From Bugula neritina (taxonomy: Eukaryota > Bryozoa > Gymnolaemata > Cheilostomatida > Bugulidae), in the NCBI GenBank assembly GCA_964035545.1, contig OZ037767.1, positions 24,571,128 through 24,635,127 on the forward strand: DNA of 64,000 bases, read 5' to 3'. Both the position numbers and the translations under genes were made by a program. Below are positions 1 to 13,128 of this stretch, piece by piece (position 1 is the stretch's first letter; every line of letters begins with the position of its first letter). Below the pieces are notes generated by a model that had not been told where the DNA came from, made no database searches, and saw only the letters and a list, made by a program, of their open reading frames with translations.

Positions 1-1483
1 AATTTATCAAACTTGGTATTGTGGTACATTTGCATTTTAAATCCATGTCTTTTGGTTTGACACAATGCTAGTAGTAGTACTAGTAGTAGTAGTAGTAGTA
101 CTAGTAGTAGGAGAATGGTGCTGCTTTTACACGGTTTAGTTTCAGTTTGTATAAAATTACATTAGTTTAATAGACAAATACAATCAACTTAAAATCTTAA
201 TTGCCTAACTAATATAAGACCAAGTTTCGGTAAAAGAATATCAGAATGACAAATGATGATATTGATTGTCATAGTCATAGTGATCAATGATCATCAACTC
301 AAGTTGAACTTGATGCGTAGACGACTCACTTCATTATACGATGGTGGTGGAGGCAACGGAAAATTGAAAGTATCACCATTGTGGTGACTAACTTCTACAT
401 CGCAAGTTATTTCACTTTTCTCCATAATTGCAAATTGTATTGCATAGTATTAGGCCCTACTAATTTTATTTAAACAAGAATAATGTTTATTTCTTGTCAA
501 GGTGATTTGTACATACTGTTTCCGGTATGCATAACAATTTTTTACACCTCTATCTACTATCGTTGTAAATACAAATATTATTACTATAACAAAGGGGCCG
601 ACACCTGTTTATATTTAGTGCGAAGCTACAATGTTACTTTGAAGAGAAAAATAATTAGAGGAGTCGTTATAAAAACTGAATTAACTCAAATGATTTGCGA
701 AGGCTCAAAGACTGAGACGATTACATTTGGTTCTACTTTTAGTTTTACACTGCTAATAAGGTTTAAAATGTGCATTTATCATTGTACTTATACGGATGCT
801 GTATTTTGTTTGATGACAAATTATTGTGGTTGCTATAAAGTTATTTGAAATAGATTCAGTTATTATTAATATTATAAACAATAATAAACTGTATTAATAA
901 TAATAATTATATCAAATTCAATATGAATATCATAATCAAATTCAATAGCAATGTGAATATGAATATCGAAGTTGAATTGAAAATTGAAATGCAATGGTAA
1001 TCTAAATCATTATCAATACCATAGTGATTGTCATAATCATGATAGTTGAGTGATACTGATAATCATAATAATATTCAAACTCTTGTTCATATTCATATTG
1101 ATATTCATATTGTAATTGAATTGATAAATAATTTATTATAATTATGATAATGATACTCATAATGATAATGTTAAAACTTAATGTTATTAAAAAAAATAAA
1201 TTACCTTTTGATTTAGTGCGGCTATAAGTATAAGTATATTCAAGACAGTTACAGTGGATTTTTAACTTGAACTGGTACTCAATTTTAGTCCAAGTTTGCA
1301 TTTCAGTCATTTAATCAAAGTGATAGGGTTAATAAATAGTTGAGGTTAAATTTAAATTGTTCTTAATTTTTCTCAATGAGTTTTGTAAGTTGAGTAAGTT
1401 GGTGGTTTTTTGTCATTACCCAATGTATTTGTTTTAGTTTTATTGTAGAGTTGCAAATAATAGTCGACAAATAAATAAAGAGC
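1..1483. other. AT-rich 5' intergenic region upstream of AMBRA1
   Basis: No supported gene. A short (TAG)n/(TAC)n simple repeat lies at about 68-113. Low-complexity TAATAA and GAATAT runs fill about 850-1160. An open frame of 121 codons at 483-848 has no recognisable motif, is AT-rich and lacks a convincing context, so I do not call it. Just before the AMBRA1 start there is a pyrimidine-rich tract ending in AG at 1447-1448, which may be the acceptor of a 5' UTR intron. Confidence 0.6.
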
Positions 1484-4400
1484 ATGACCAGTGAGTCAGG
1501 TACCACCAACTGCTTGTTAGATTACATATTTCATAAGGAATATCAGCATGTCAATGGAATACTTCGCCGGAAACATCGCCAGTTTGGTTGCGACCAACAA
1601 ATTTGTAACAGCAGGTAAGTCTGTATTTTGTAAGATTTACTTTGGGAAAACTCCCAGCCTTTTTTTAATTTATCGCATTTAAGTTTTCGAAATAATTATA
1701 TGATTTTTCATATAAATAAGCTGGAAAGATGCTTATTAGGTTTTGTATACATGTATGTTTGCAGAAACTAAATGCAGCTAATCTATATCTTATAACTTGC
1801 CGTAGCTATAAGAATGGTCATAGTTTCAGTTATTTATTGTCAGTGTTATCTTAATAATATCACAGATCTCTTAAATCTGAAAGACTATTACTGTCAGCTA
1901 TTACCGGCAGCAATAATTTTTTAATTGGCCTGTTGTGGTCAGTTTGAAAATAATTGGTTTGTTTGAAAATTTGCTACGTAAGTCATGTGTCTTATTCTAA
2001 ATGCTAATGTGCAAAATAATCTTTAAAATTAAAATGGGGCCAAGATCAAAGCCTCTGCCACTTTTTGCATATATTGTCTTTTATTTAGAAGTATTACCAG
2101 CATGGAGTCTTGTGTCAAGCTAGTCATGGAAAATAAAGCAGCTAACAAAGGGATGATAGAGAAGGTATCTAATGTCTGATAAATGAGTATTTTACTGTTT
2201 TTAGAATATTGAGAAATGGTTTAAATGTAGTTGCATCATTGTTTTTTATACTTATAGCTGAGTTAAACTTACATTGTATCTACTTTTATGTGTTACTTGA
2301 CGTAATTTCATCATATAACAATTCAATAATCACCTTTACTCTGCTTTAGGTCTGTGATTTGAAAAGCCACACAAAGAGTACCTTTATAATAGCTTTCAGC
2401 AGTGATGGGTATGTTCTTTGCAGAGTTGTGATTTACATTAATAGAATCGCCTCGTCTTTTTGCTGATTTATTTCAAAACTTGGAAAAGTTTGTATTATAA
2501 ACACAGCTTTAGGCTCTACTTAGTCTTTTTGTTTAGACGTAAGATGGCCACATCACACGGTGACCACAGTGTCCGGATCATAGACATAGCCTCAGGTCGT
2601 AACTTTCAGACCCTAGTTGGACACACCCGTTCTCCTTGGACAGCAGACTTTCACAAAGTCTACTCAAACGTCTTAGCCACAGGCTGCCTGGCTGGTGAAG
2701 TTCGAATTTGGGATTTAACGGTATGCATCCCCTAAATACAAAGATATCTGTCTAGCCTAGAAGCCTGTTGAAACTGCAACCTATATTAATAATAAAGAAG
2801 TATATAATATGCTTAGCAAGGCTGCTTATTTTCCTCCAAAGCTATTTTCTCTAATAACTTTTCACCATATAGATACTACTACATAAACTGTCCATGGTAG
2901 TTTGTAGAGTATTCTTTTGTTCTTATCTGAATTTTGTACGTATTTTCATTAAAACTAAAACAGCAGAAATTTTTCTAGTTGATTTTTCTTAGTTTATATG
3001 TGTTTATAACTACATGCTAAATAGATGGTGTTTCATGCTAAAACCAGCGCATCTATGTTGCGGTCTCTAAACTTTCTCTTGATTTATTATTATGGCACAG
3101 AATTAAATAAATATGCTACCTTTGTTTTATCTTACAAATTGATTCAGTTAGGTGTGTTAGGTGGAAGTGTAAAATCTTCCATCATTTAGACCTGCATGTT
3201 GAATGTGATTGTAATTGATTTCTTTGAATAGAGTGGGAAATGTGACACATGGCTCTGTGACAATATGGACCCCATCTCCTCGCTAGCTCTCCACCCCTCA
3301 GACAAGATTCTGCTCATAGCTGAGTCGCGAAATATCCATATTTGGAACTGGGAGTTTTCTTCCCAACCCCAACTCTTTGCTTCATCTGCTAAAAGCTTTG
3401 AAACTGTTAAGTGAGTGTTGGGTTTGTTAAAGTGGTTGCAATCATAATCCTAGTCTAGTCATTCCACTTTCTTACTGACATATTTTTTTCTATAAAACAA
3501 ATACCAAGTTTCAGTTAATTTAACCTAACCGGATGCTATTTTATAGCTTCACTTGAAATCTTTGAACATTAATTTTTTAAGAAAAATATATTAATCTTTC
3601 AATTTGAATAAGTTATTCAGTATCAAGAGTAATTGTTGAATGCCGATTTTTAAAAGAGACTAATTATTTCTGTGTAATGAAAAAATCATAAGAAAAAAAA
3701 CTCAATGAAATGATCTTTGAGCAAAATAACGTTTTATCTTGGAATGATGAAGGAATAAGGGCTCCCTTAGTCTTTGCCATATTTGCCATATTTGCCATTG
3801 AAAATTGAGACTCGTAAAGCATTGGTACTTCTGTTTTTATCTTGGCTTTAAGTGTCACATTGAACTGATGAATTCTCTAGATGACAACTTGTATTTATTT
3901 AGTAGTGAATGATATTCTTACATGGCAGTTTGACTGAAATGTGATCAGTTTTGTTGTCAAGTTTATATTGGTGTAAATGTACTGCGCTTGTCTTAGAGTT
4001 GTGTTCTCTTGTAGATGGGTGAAGTTCAATTATAACGGAGACATGTTCTACACTGGTAAAACTGGTCGACCTGAACAAGAGTGAGTTCTTTTAACTTATT
4101 GTTGCACTATGTAGTATGTACACGCAATGTACTTATGCAGTACACACACACAGTGCGTACACAGTTCATGCTTGGTAAAGGTACAGTGCATGTACAGTGC
4201 AAATCGAAGGGCAAAACTTTGTGACTGAAAATAAATTAGAGAAAAGTATGCTTAAGAACTACACCAGGAGAAAAAACAAAGCAAAAATACGTTCTTAAAC
4301 CAGAAGTAAAGGAACAAAAGTGGTAATGAATAAGCACACGTATTAGTTGTTTCAAAAGTGCATTTATGGCTAATTAGCCCAATTCAAGAGAAGCAAGTGT

Positions 4401-7400
4401 GATGTGATGTGTGGTTCTGAGTTCGTCATGTCTGAGTTTTTAATATTTATTTTAAGACAGCTGCGTAAGACTTGATGTTAGATTTTTTTGCACAATATTT
4501 TTATTTTCTGGCCGTGTTGGATGAATGTGTGTTTGTACAGCTGGCAGCCTCCCACGCGTGTTTGTACAGCTGGCAGCCTCCCACGTGTGTTTGTACCAGG
4601 GTGCTGACTGACCCACTTATCTGTGTTACTTGTAGTAGTTTCAACATGCTGAGACAAGCACCGGCTGGTGTGGACGTGAGTCAGCTGAGGAGACAGAGGG
4701 ACACTGCTGCCAGAGCTCGTAGCCAGTATATCGCCAGTTCAAATGCTCCGGTTTCTCTCAGAGAGATGCTTGGCAACCCTCTAGAGATCAGTAATGATCT
4801 GCTAGCACAGCCCAGCCAATCCGAAGACAGCGGCATGGATGTCTACCACGCTGCCACCACCTTCGCTCAGCTCCACCGCGTAGGCTATTCTCATTACATC
4901 AGTATATTATATTCATATCACATCAGTATATTATATTCACATCAGTATATTATATTCATATCACATCAGTATATTATATTCATATCACATCAGTATATTA
5001 TATTCATATCACATCAGTATATTATATTCATATCACATCAGTATATTATATTCATATCACATCAGTATATTATATTCATATCACATCAGTATATTATATT
5101 CATATCAGTATATTATATTCATATCAGTATATTATATTCACAGCAGTATATTATATTCACATCAGTATGTTATATTCATATTCTAATATTCCATGTGGTA
5201 TATTCACAGATACACACAGCTGATGGGATAACTCCAGTTAGTTCTGGTTCGGAATCTAATAGCGCTGAAGCTCCTGCTACTTCAGCTGACACAGTTGAGG
5301 GTGCCGTTGGTAACACCCATTCTCAGGAGCAAGTGGCACAGGTTTCAGATGTATCAGCTACACAAGCAACCAATCAGCTTCCTGTGCCTGTCGACGAAGA
5401 CCTTGACCTGGATGATGTCATAGCCCGAGAGAGGCAGTTTCTCAGTAACTACACACATACAAGGCGCGTCACAGCAGCAACACCAAGCTCTGACCAGAGT
5501 TTACAGAGTCTCTCTGAATCAACTTCCAACAGGATTTCTAGCGGGGCTTCTGCTGGTACTGCGGGGAGTATCAGCGAGCAGTTGGGGACTCAGTCTAGGC
5601 CAGCTGATGACTCAATATTCGGAGTTTCTTTAACTCAAAGGTTGAACAACAGGGGGACAGTGGATATGTCCTCTACCTGTGCCAGACGTCTCGCAGTTTC
5701 CAGGCCGCCTTCTTCAATCCGCATAAATCCAGTCGTAGTGAACATGGTGGAGCCGACTACTGTGGTGGATATTCCGGCACCTTCCGAATCAGAGGATGGG
5801 TTGTCTGCACAGGCTGTGGGGAGAGTTGGTCCTGAGACACACGCTGGTGGGAGGAGTGTTGAGAGGCCACAATGCTCTCTGAATGATGTGGTGAAAGTAT
5901 TGAGTAAACTAGAGGGGATAAGAGGTTAGTGTGAACTGCTGCTTAGCTTATGTAAGTAAACCTAAGATGAGGCACGCTGCAACCTTACTTAAATTTTGGA
6001 TTTCATTAAGGGTTTTCCTGTCTAAAAATCAGTTCATATCTCAACTAAACTAATATAATAAATTGAAAAAGCATATTTAATTGTATTACAGTTTACTGTA
6101 TAACGCTGGTAAAACACTGACTATTCATAAATTTTATCGTAGACTATATAATTTTAGCAACACGTAATAGTGTGAAACTCTGCTCTGTTTGAAATTTAGA
6201 GCTTAGCCACTACTTTCTAGACCAAATACAGACAGTATAGCTTCTGTTTTACTCAGGAAAATGTGCAGTGATTACATACATTCATATTGTAAAAGTGTTT
6301 TGTGCTGTAAGCAGTTGTTCTAGAATTAAGTGTACCACTGTATGGATTACATGTTATTCTGGCGGCGTTGCAGGTCCCAGGCGATACCATAGCTCTCTGG
6401 AGGACGTTTTAACCAGACTGGAGTCTCTCCCGGAGGTCACGCATTCTCACCAGAGATATTCAGTGGAGGTTACCCGTCACAGGTGTGTGCTCTTCTACAT
6501 ATAGCAATATCTAGACACGGTAAGTAGTGAGAGTTACCCTCTCATCTAGACCATCGCTTTGTTGGCATCCCCTTATCAAACGTAATTTCATGTGACTCAA
6601 AATTCTTGAAATTGGCTCATCGTGATTCGCTGATCAACTTAGTTGTTGTCAGCATGAATAGCGTATGAGTTGTGTCCACAGATTGCTGCTGCAGCAAGTA
6701 AACTGCCTCAGATCCTACCAGAGAAGAATGTGGGGTGTTTCTAATGAGAGTAGAACTCGGCTAAGGAATTTAATAGAGTCTATCAGCGCGTACTGTACAC
6801 GGCAAGCTGTGGCAGGGTAAGTGCATTCAGTACATCTGTACTCAGATTCATTGCTGTCAATACTTTAGTAAATTTACTGAGATAACCGTAATCTAAACCA
6901 ACTGTTGAGCTACATTAGAATTTGCTGGTAAAAGTCTGGTCACGTTTATTTCTCAACAATAATTACAGGTTTGATTTGCCTAGTGCCCTCACCCCGTCAA
7001 CCCCCTTACAGGGGGTCACTGTTTCTTCACAGACTACTTACTCAGGTAAAACTCCTTCATACATCTTGAGCTATCAGCCTTAGCACACACGTGTTTTAGT
7101 CAATTCCTTAATGTTATACTATATTTATACACAAAAGTTATTATTTATAGAAATAATGTAGCATGTTTCACTTTTAGAAACTTATCATTTTATCTCTCAC
7201 CTATTCCGGTAGCGGGTGAAGTTTGTTATTCCATTGTCTGGTATAAATAGTCCCTATTCATCTAGTGTCAGTTATCACATTAGAATAGAATGTATTTCTT
7301 TCTTGCGACTGCATTTGATTACGTGTAATGTGTTCTAGATTCTTCTACTAACACGGAGAGACCTGCCCGCCGATCACTCGGGGTGAGCACAGATGAGTCA

Positions 7401-10400
7401 CTGCTGGATTCTCACCCTCGCAGATCTCGGTCCTCCTCCGTCTTGCTCTCTGGTGTTGGATTGTGGGAAGGTAATGGCTGTGCATGTACAATGTTGTAAA
7501 GTGATCCCCTAGAACCATCGGTTATAAGCATATTGTGGCAGTGTAGTGACTTATTTTGAAATTCGGTAATGCAGTAACTTTCATAGTTGTGAAGGTACAG
7601 CTTTGCTCCATTGGCTGTACATGCTACTCAGTTGAATATAGACCATTCAATCAAGTAACAGCAGAATTCTGATAAATTAAAGTATTTTTATAGGAAAATT
7701 ATTTTTAAGTGAACCAACTTATGTGCACGTGCATACCCACTCACTTTGGTAATGTTAATTCATTGGTTGTCATAACCTTAAACTGTTAGTGTTTACTGAT
7801 AGGTTCTTTCTAGCTTACATGGTGTCTTACTGCCGGCAGCAACACATCTCTTTCTGGCAGCATTCAAATGGCATCTGACCTTCACACAGAATATTCAGCT
7901 AGCAAATAACTTGCTCACAGTACTCTGTTCAAATGCACATGTGTCATATCATAACCAAGTCACATGTCACAGCATAACATAGTCACATGTGTCACATTAT
8001 AATCAAGTCACATGTGTCATACCATAACCAAGTCACATGTGTCATACCATAACCAAGTCACATGTCACAGCATAACCAAGTCACATGTGTCATACCATAA
8101 CCAAGTCACATGTGTCATACCATAACCAAGTCACATGTGTCAAATCATAACCAAGTCACATTATTCTATTTTCTCAGAGGATAGGCTGTCACGCCCGATC
8201 GACCTTCCGATAATCCGACACTACCCCAGGCCTCGACATTGTAAGTTTTGTTCTCTTTTACCTGTGTATCTGCTCAATTCTCACATCATGTTGATGACAT
8301 CACCAATTATCTGTTGTCAATGTGCAAGTTGTGTTGGTTTAACCCTTAAAAACAATTTGTTTGTAAATACTAGTTTAAGTTTGTTAGACTTGGTAATCTA
8401 TTACAATGGTGACTATCAACACTATTGCTGCTGTGGATTGTTAGGCAGCGGCCATCTTTGTTCTGCAGATCAATTACAGACGAGCCGGCATCAGCAGGTT
8501 CAAAGATGGCGTCTGGATGATGAAGTGAAAGACCTCAGCGATGAGAGTAATGTTATAATCAGACGGTGCAAGGTGCTTTTATACACTGCATTTCCATTAT
8601 TCTAATGTAATCCAGTTTGGAAACAGTTACATTGAATGAAACTACAACCATAAGTTCATGCAAGCTACAAATCGTAATTAATCAACAGGAGCACCCATTC
8701 TGCACAGTCATGGAAACGCAGTGATGCACTTTTTTGTGTTTGCGAGTTTGATTCAGGAGAACACAACTACTTTACTTTATCCCAGTAAAATCAGCATTCG
8801 GTTAGCATTAACTATGTACTGTCATAGTTTCCCAAGTTTAGTGGGCAAGCAGAAAAAGACCAGAATGGGAAAATTAAAAGCTCAAAATTAACAATTCACC
8901 AAAGGTTCTGTTATAAATATTTAATGAGACTTTTTCTGTAAGCAGTAGCTTCATAGACAAGTCCAAGAACCACTAGTTGTTCATGTATAGATTAAATATT
9001 ACATCAGCAAACTGTTGCAGTGCATCACACTTTCTATAACCTAGTTTGGGCCTTAAGAATAACCAATTCTCTCTTGTGAGTATCTTGCGACCATAAGAAT
9101 ATAAAAGGTTATCCTGTTACTGATTAACTGAAACCATCATAGCTATCATTTGTCCTCTAAATCACTGGCTTACACATCATTCTCTTTAGTAATTACTGTA
9201 TTTTTACCACATAGGGACCTCCAACCCTACTATTACCATACATGTACATTGTTAGGTCATTATGTAACTGTTAGCATCAGCAAATTATCTAATTCTAGTC
9301 AAGTATTAACCTTGCATTGCTCTACAGTTTCTGATGCAATGCCTTCTATGAGGTCACTGGTCTCTCACCTCTGTTAGGTAACTGTTACTAATCCAAGGAC
9401 ATCGCTGGCTGCAGTATTTCATTGTACTCAGATCTTGAGCTGATCTCTGTAGCGCAGCATAGCCCTATGTGCACTCAAGCATGTTGGTTATGTTAACAGA
9501 TTCATAATGACGCCAGCATAGATATCTCACAAGATGGCACCATCCTGGCACTGCTTGTGGTGAACCCTAATACGGCCAGTTGTCCGGGAATACACAGCGG
9601 TACTCTCCCTGATACTATGCTGCGCCTCATTTCTCTTCGTGAGGAGACTCTGGGAGATGTCCTTCACCAGCTAGCCTTAGGTACTGTTTATAGGAGCATA
9701 TGTAATGTGTACACTTCGTACAGTTTCAAATACTAGCTTTAGGTCTTACTACTCTCTTGAGAAATAGTGTTAGAAAATGGCAGTACAATGCGTGCTATCT
9801 GTGAACGTGCTCACTGTAGAGTTTGTGTAGCTGATCTTCACTAGCTTGAGACTTCATGTAAATTTGTTTTGTTTAGTTGCGAACCCCGTCTCCTTGAGCC
9901 TGTCCCCCCTCAACAGCTATATTATAGTTGGACTCTCAGGCTCCACCAACAACATTGACCACCCTATGATCAAATATGACATCTACAAGATTCCCCCTCA
10001 ACCTGGCCAAAAGCTGAAGGTCAGTTTATATAAACTCCTCTTATGATTTATGTATATAATAAATGAAAGTGCTATTTAATATAATGCTTTTGTTAGCAGA
10101 CAATTCAGTGTATTCCAATATTCCTACTCAATCAGCTCCTATTTGTAGTGCTTAGCCTAGGCCAGTTTAGCTTTTTTCTCAGCCTTTGAAACCTGAAGAC
10201 TTTCCTGCATTTTATGTATAGTAAATAATAATTTAGATATTTATTAAAATTTTAATTAATGGAAATTATCAATTCTGTTCTCCCATTACATGCTGTGCAG
10301 TATAGAGTGCGGAACAATTAGAACGGTGTTTTAATGTTGTAATGCAGATGTGTAGATCAGTATTCACCACAAAGAACGATTCACCGATGGCTAAAGTGAA

Positions 10401-10521
10401 CTGTGTAAGATGGCTGCCAATGTCTGGCCAGGGACTAGTTATTGGCACCAATCAAGGTCATGTGATTGTCAACCATAGCATCAGTTCCAACACTTCAACA
10501 CTTAACGATGCGCTCTGTTGA
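1484..10521 (+). CDS. AMBRA1: AMBRA1-like autophagy scaffold with N-terminal WD40 repeats, 17 exons
   Basis: AMBRA1 binds Beclin-1 and acts as a CUL4-DDB1 substrate receptor in autophagy and cell-cycle control. Exons: 1484-1614, 2089-2164, 2350-2408, 2537-2720, 3232-3410, 4015-4080, 4636-4879, 5210-5924, 6374-6482, 6682-6816, 6969-7045, 7339-7470, 8178-8240, 8469-8572, 9500-9680, 9877-10019, 10348-10521. They total 2772 nt, giving 923 residues. Exons 3-6 encode WD40 blades very like the human N-terminus (STFIIAFSSDG, LVGHTRSPWTADFH, EVRIWDLT, SLALHPSDKILLIAE, IHIWNWE). Exons 7-14 encode a Ser-rich, probably disordered middle. Exons 15-17 return to a second beta-propeller portion (VSLSLSPLNSYIIVGLSGS; VRWLPMSGQGLVIGTNQGH). 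The protein is shorter than human AMBRA1 (about 1300 residues) and stops soon after the second WD40 part. The start at 1484 is chosen because only this frame joins exon 2 in phase; the ATG at 1548 does not. Confidence 0.9.
4880..5209 (+). repeat. Minisatellite-filled AMBRA1 intron 7, open in the coding frame
   Basis: A tandem array with 24-nt and 18-nt units containing CATCAGTATATTATATTCAT occupies about 4894-5178. The flanking exons are GC-balanced and Ser/Thr/Ala-rich, while the array is very AT-rich and would encode Tyr/Ile/Ser/His strings, so I model it as an intron (donor CGC|GTAGGC, acceptor TTCACAG|AT). The intron is 330 nt, has no in-frame stop, and all unit lengths are multiples of three. 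An uninterrupted frame therefore runs through it from exon 7 to exon 8. It could instead be exonic in some transcripts; the donor is weak. Confidence 0.75.
7938..8161 (+). repeat. Minisatellite in AMBRA1 intron 12
   Basis: Tandem copies of a unit of about 25 nt with core AACCAAGTCACATGTGTCAT. About nine copies are visible, some lacking a few bases. It ends about 16 nt before the exon 13 acceptor. Confidence 0.85.
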
Positions 10522-11883
10522 GAGTATTGTACCAGAAGGTGACTGGAGAAACGTCATTTTCAGCTAAAATATTAACAAGCTTGGACTTTAACCGACAGCT
10601 GCTATCAGTGCCTGATTGTTTTATACAAGAGTATTATAACTCATAGTTAACCTACACTCATATAGTAACTATAAGTTGCCCAAATAGTCTTTGGTTATTT
10701 TAAAATAACCTTGTGTTATGAGAAATCTCTATCAAGTATGTGTCTGGGTCATTTAGCTAGTCCAGGCTATGTATTTCTCTTCACTTTAACGTAGAGGTCA
10801 TACTTGGCTACTGATACTCAGCCCTCTGCTTGTACACTGTGTATATAGTATATGTAATATATTGTATATCTGCTCGTCTTGCCAAATCTGTATTATATTA
10901 TTTCTTGAAAAAGAAACTAGTCAATTCTTACCAGTTTATAAAATAATTTCAGTTTTTAAATTATACATAAGGTATTTATATAGCTGCTTATACTTGTGTT
11001 ATCCTTGTATATTCTTAAACTTTTGCTTTTTTATTGCAATGTTTATTTTAACATGCCATCTCATTACCATAAATATATAATTTTGTGCTCTTTCTTTAAA
11101 TGCCAAATCTCCTCTATTCTTTGTGCTATAAATAACAGCAATAATGTTATGTCATAAAAATTGCATCCGTACGCTTCCACTATGTCATGAACCGACATAT
11201 TCTTACATTAAAAGACAATTTTTATACTTTACTACTCTATGAATATTTTTTAACAAACAAGAACCAGTATTTGTAAAAAACTTTGTAATTGGAATTTTAT
11301 GTTGAATTGAAAACGTATTTTCGGATGATTGTAAAACTAGTACCAGTTATATTCCATTACTTTATTTCTTTCAGATAATATTCCGCAAACAAACTTTACA
11401 ATTGTTATATGTAGTTATTTAATAAGTGTATTCATAAATACATATTGTGGGTTTCATAAAAAATAGACAACATTTTCAAAAGCTTTTCAACAAGATTATA
11501 AATATTGCAAACACATTTTGTTAAATGTTGTATGAAAAAAGCTCTCAATTTATGGAGGTCATTTGTACAATATTACTCACATAGTTGAAAATAGTATCTA
11601 TTGTTATCAGATATATGGATGAAAATAATTGAAATGGCCAGCTAATACCAGTGACCTAATGGGACTTCCTGAAGTATCAAGCTTTTAACACAAACAGTTT
11701 TAGTGGAAAAATTGTAATTTTTAGGGACCAGGGTTATGGTGTCCCAAACCAACTTTCTCTTTCATTAGCAAGTCTAAGGCTTTTAATACTGTGTCATTAG
11801 GTGAGCTACCAGCTGTACTCAGTTACATCATTACATTTGATTATGCATGTTACTTATTGCACTGAAACCTACTACATAATTTA
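10522..11883. other. Intergenic and AMBRA1 3' flanking DNA
   Basis: AT-rich sequence downstream of the AMBRA1 stop, presumably including its 3' UTR. I see no clear AATAAA close to the stop and no supported gene. The 72-codon open frame at 10862-11080 is low in coding character. Confidence 0.5.
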
Positions 11884-12366
11884 AGCCCTGGCCACACGAT
11901 CGTGAGAATCACACGAAACTCGTGTGACGATTATTCGTGAGTTATCTTTTCGTATTGACCAGCCACATGATCGTTTAAACGAAAAGTCATTATGCCGAGA
12001 TTGGTACCGCAAGTTTATATAAGTTATAAAGGAAAAATTTTGCCATTTTTGTTATTTTTTTGGTATTTTATGTGTACATTTTTTTAGTTTTGTTTATTGG
12101 TAAAGTTTTTAAAAACATTTTTTATGCTTATAAAATTAAAAAAAAAATTTAAAACTCACTCATGCACGTAAATACAAAGCTATAAAGTTTAAGCTTCGCT
12201 GTGATTACCATGTTAATATGAATTGAATAATGCTTGCAATAGCTATTTTACGAAAAATACTTTACAGTTGCTATAAATGTAAGACTAGTAAATTGGATGC
12301 AAATAGGCATAGTAACACTACTTAATTTATGCTATTTTTGAAATTTGTAGTAATTATTTGGCGTGC

Positions 12367-12443
<77 letters not shown>

Positions 12444-12745
12444 TACTTTGATGGCAACAAGTCATTTTTATTAGTCCGTGAATGAGTCTTGCACGAGATA
12501 CAAGCATCAGAACATTGCCAAATTAATAGAGAAACTTAGTAGAAATGAAATAATCACTGTTGCTAAAATTCTATTGACTAATCAAATTGTACTTATCGTT
12601 GATTGTGATTTTTCGTCCATCGTCATCGTTGTGCACACCCAACGATGACGATTTCGTTTGAATTCCCTCAAATTTTCTCGTACGAATGTTTTTTCGTGTC
12701 AAATAGACGATTTCGTGTGATTCTCACGATCGTGTGGCCAGGGCT
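11884..12745. mobile_element. Non-autonomous DNA transposon (MITE-like), 35-bp perfect TIRs, TTA target duplication
   Basis: The left terminal repeat, 11884-11918, begins AGCCCTGGCCACACGATCGT. It is matched base for base in inverse orientation by 12711-12745. TTA directly flanks both ends (11881-11883 and 12746-12748). A 3-bp TTA/TWA duplication is typical of PIF/Harbinger elements, which is the basis for that tentative assignment. The 862-bp interior has no transposase frame. It holds a (TA)n microsatellite (about 12369-12440) and a perfect 12-bp hairpin stem (12619-12630 with 12641-12652, 10-nt loop). Identical TIRs suggest recent insertion. Confidence 0.88.
12369..12440. repeat. (TA)n microsatellite inside the transposon
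   Basis: An uninterrupted TA dinucleotide run of about 36 units, lying within the TIR element. Confidence 0.95.
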
Positions 12746-13128
12746 TTACTCATGATATGTATTAGCCAGGCGCATTGTATTGTATAAAAGGCCACACTTG
12801 AAGTTCATTGTCACATTCACTGTGCCTTACTTTTGAGTCTTGCTAGCATTTACCTGGTAGAGATTGACTTATTTCAAGTTCTCTACATTACTTTTACTTT
12901 TGATCATAGTCTATAAAAATACAGTTTTATACTGTAATGCTGTTGGATTTATTTTATACTTGTTTGTGAAATGAATTGATCCCTAAATTGGTAAAATTTA
13001 TTAGCAAGCTGTTAATTTTGCATACATATAACTAGCATTGTAAATTGGCAATTGAAGCTTGTTTCCTATGTTCTATTGCTAAGCATTTATCCAATATTGC
13101 ACTTTTCCACAGGTGGGGTTTTGTCAAA

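Noticed and set aside
483-848. 121-codon open frame upstream of AMBRA1
   Set aside because: AT-rich composition, no motif, no splice context; consistent with chance in low-complexity DNA.
1548-1614. ATG at 1548 as AMBRA1 start
   Set aside because: Its frame leaves one base at the donor and runs into a stop in exon 2. The ATG at 1484 leaves two bases and joins the WD40 frame cleanly.
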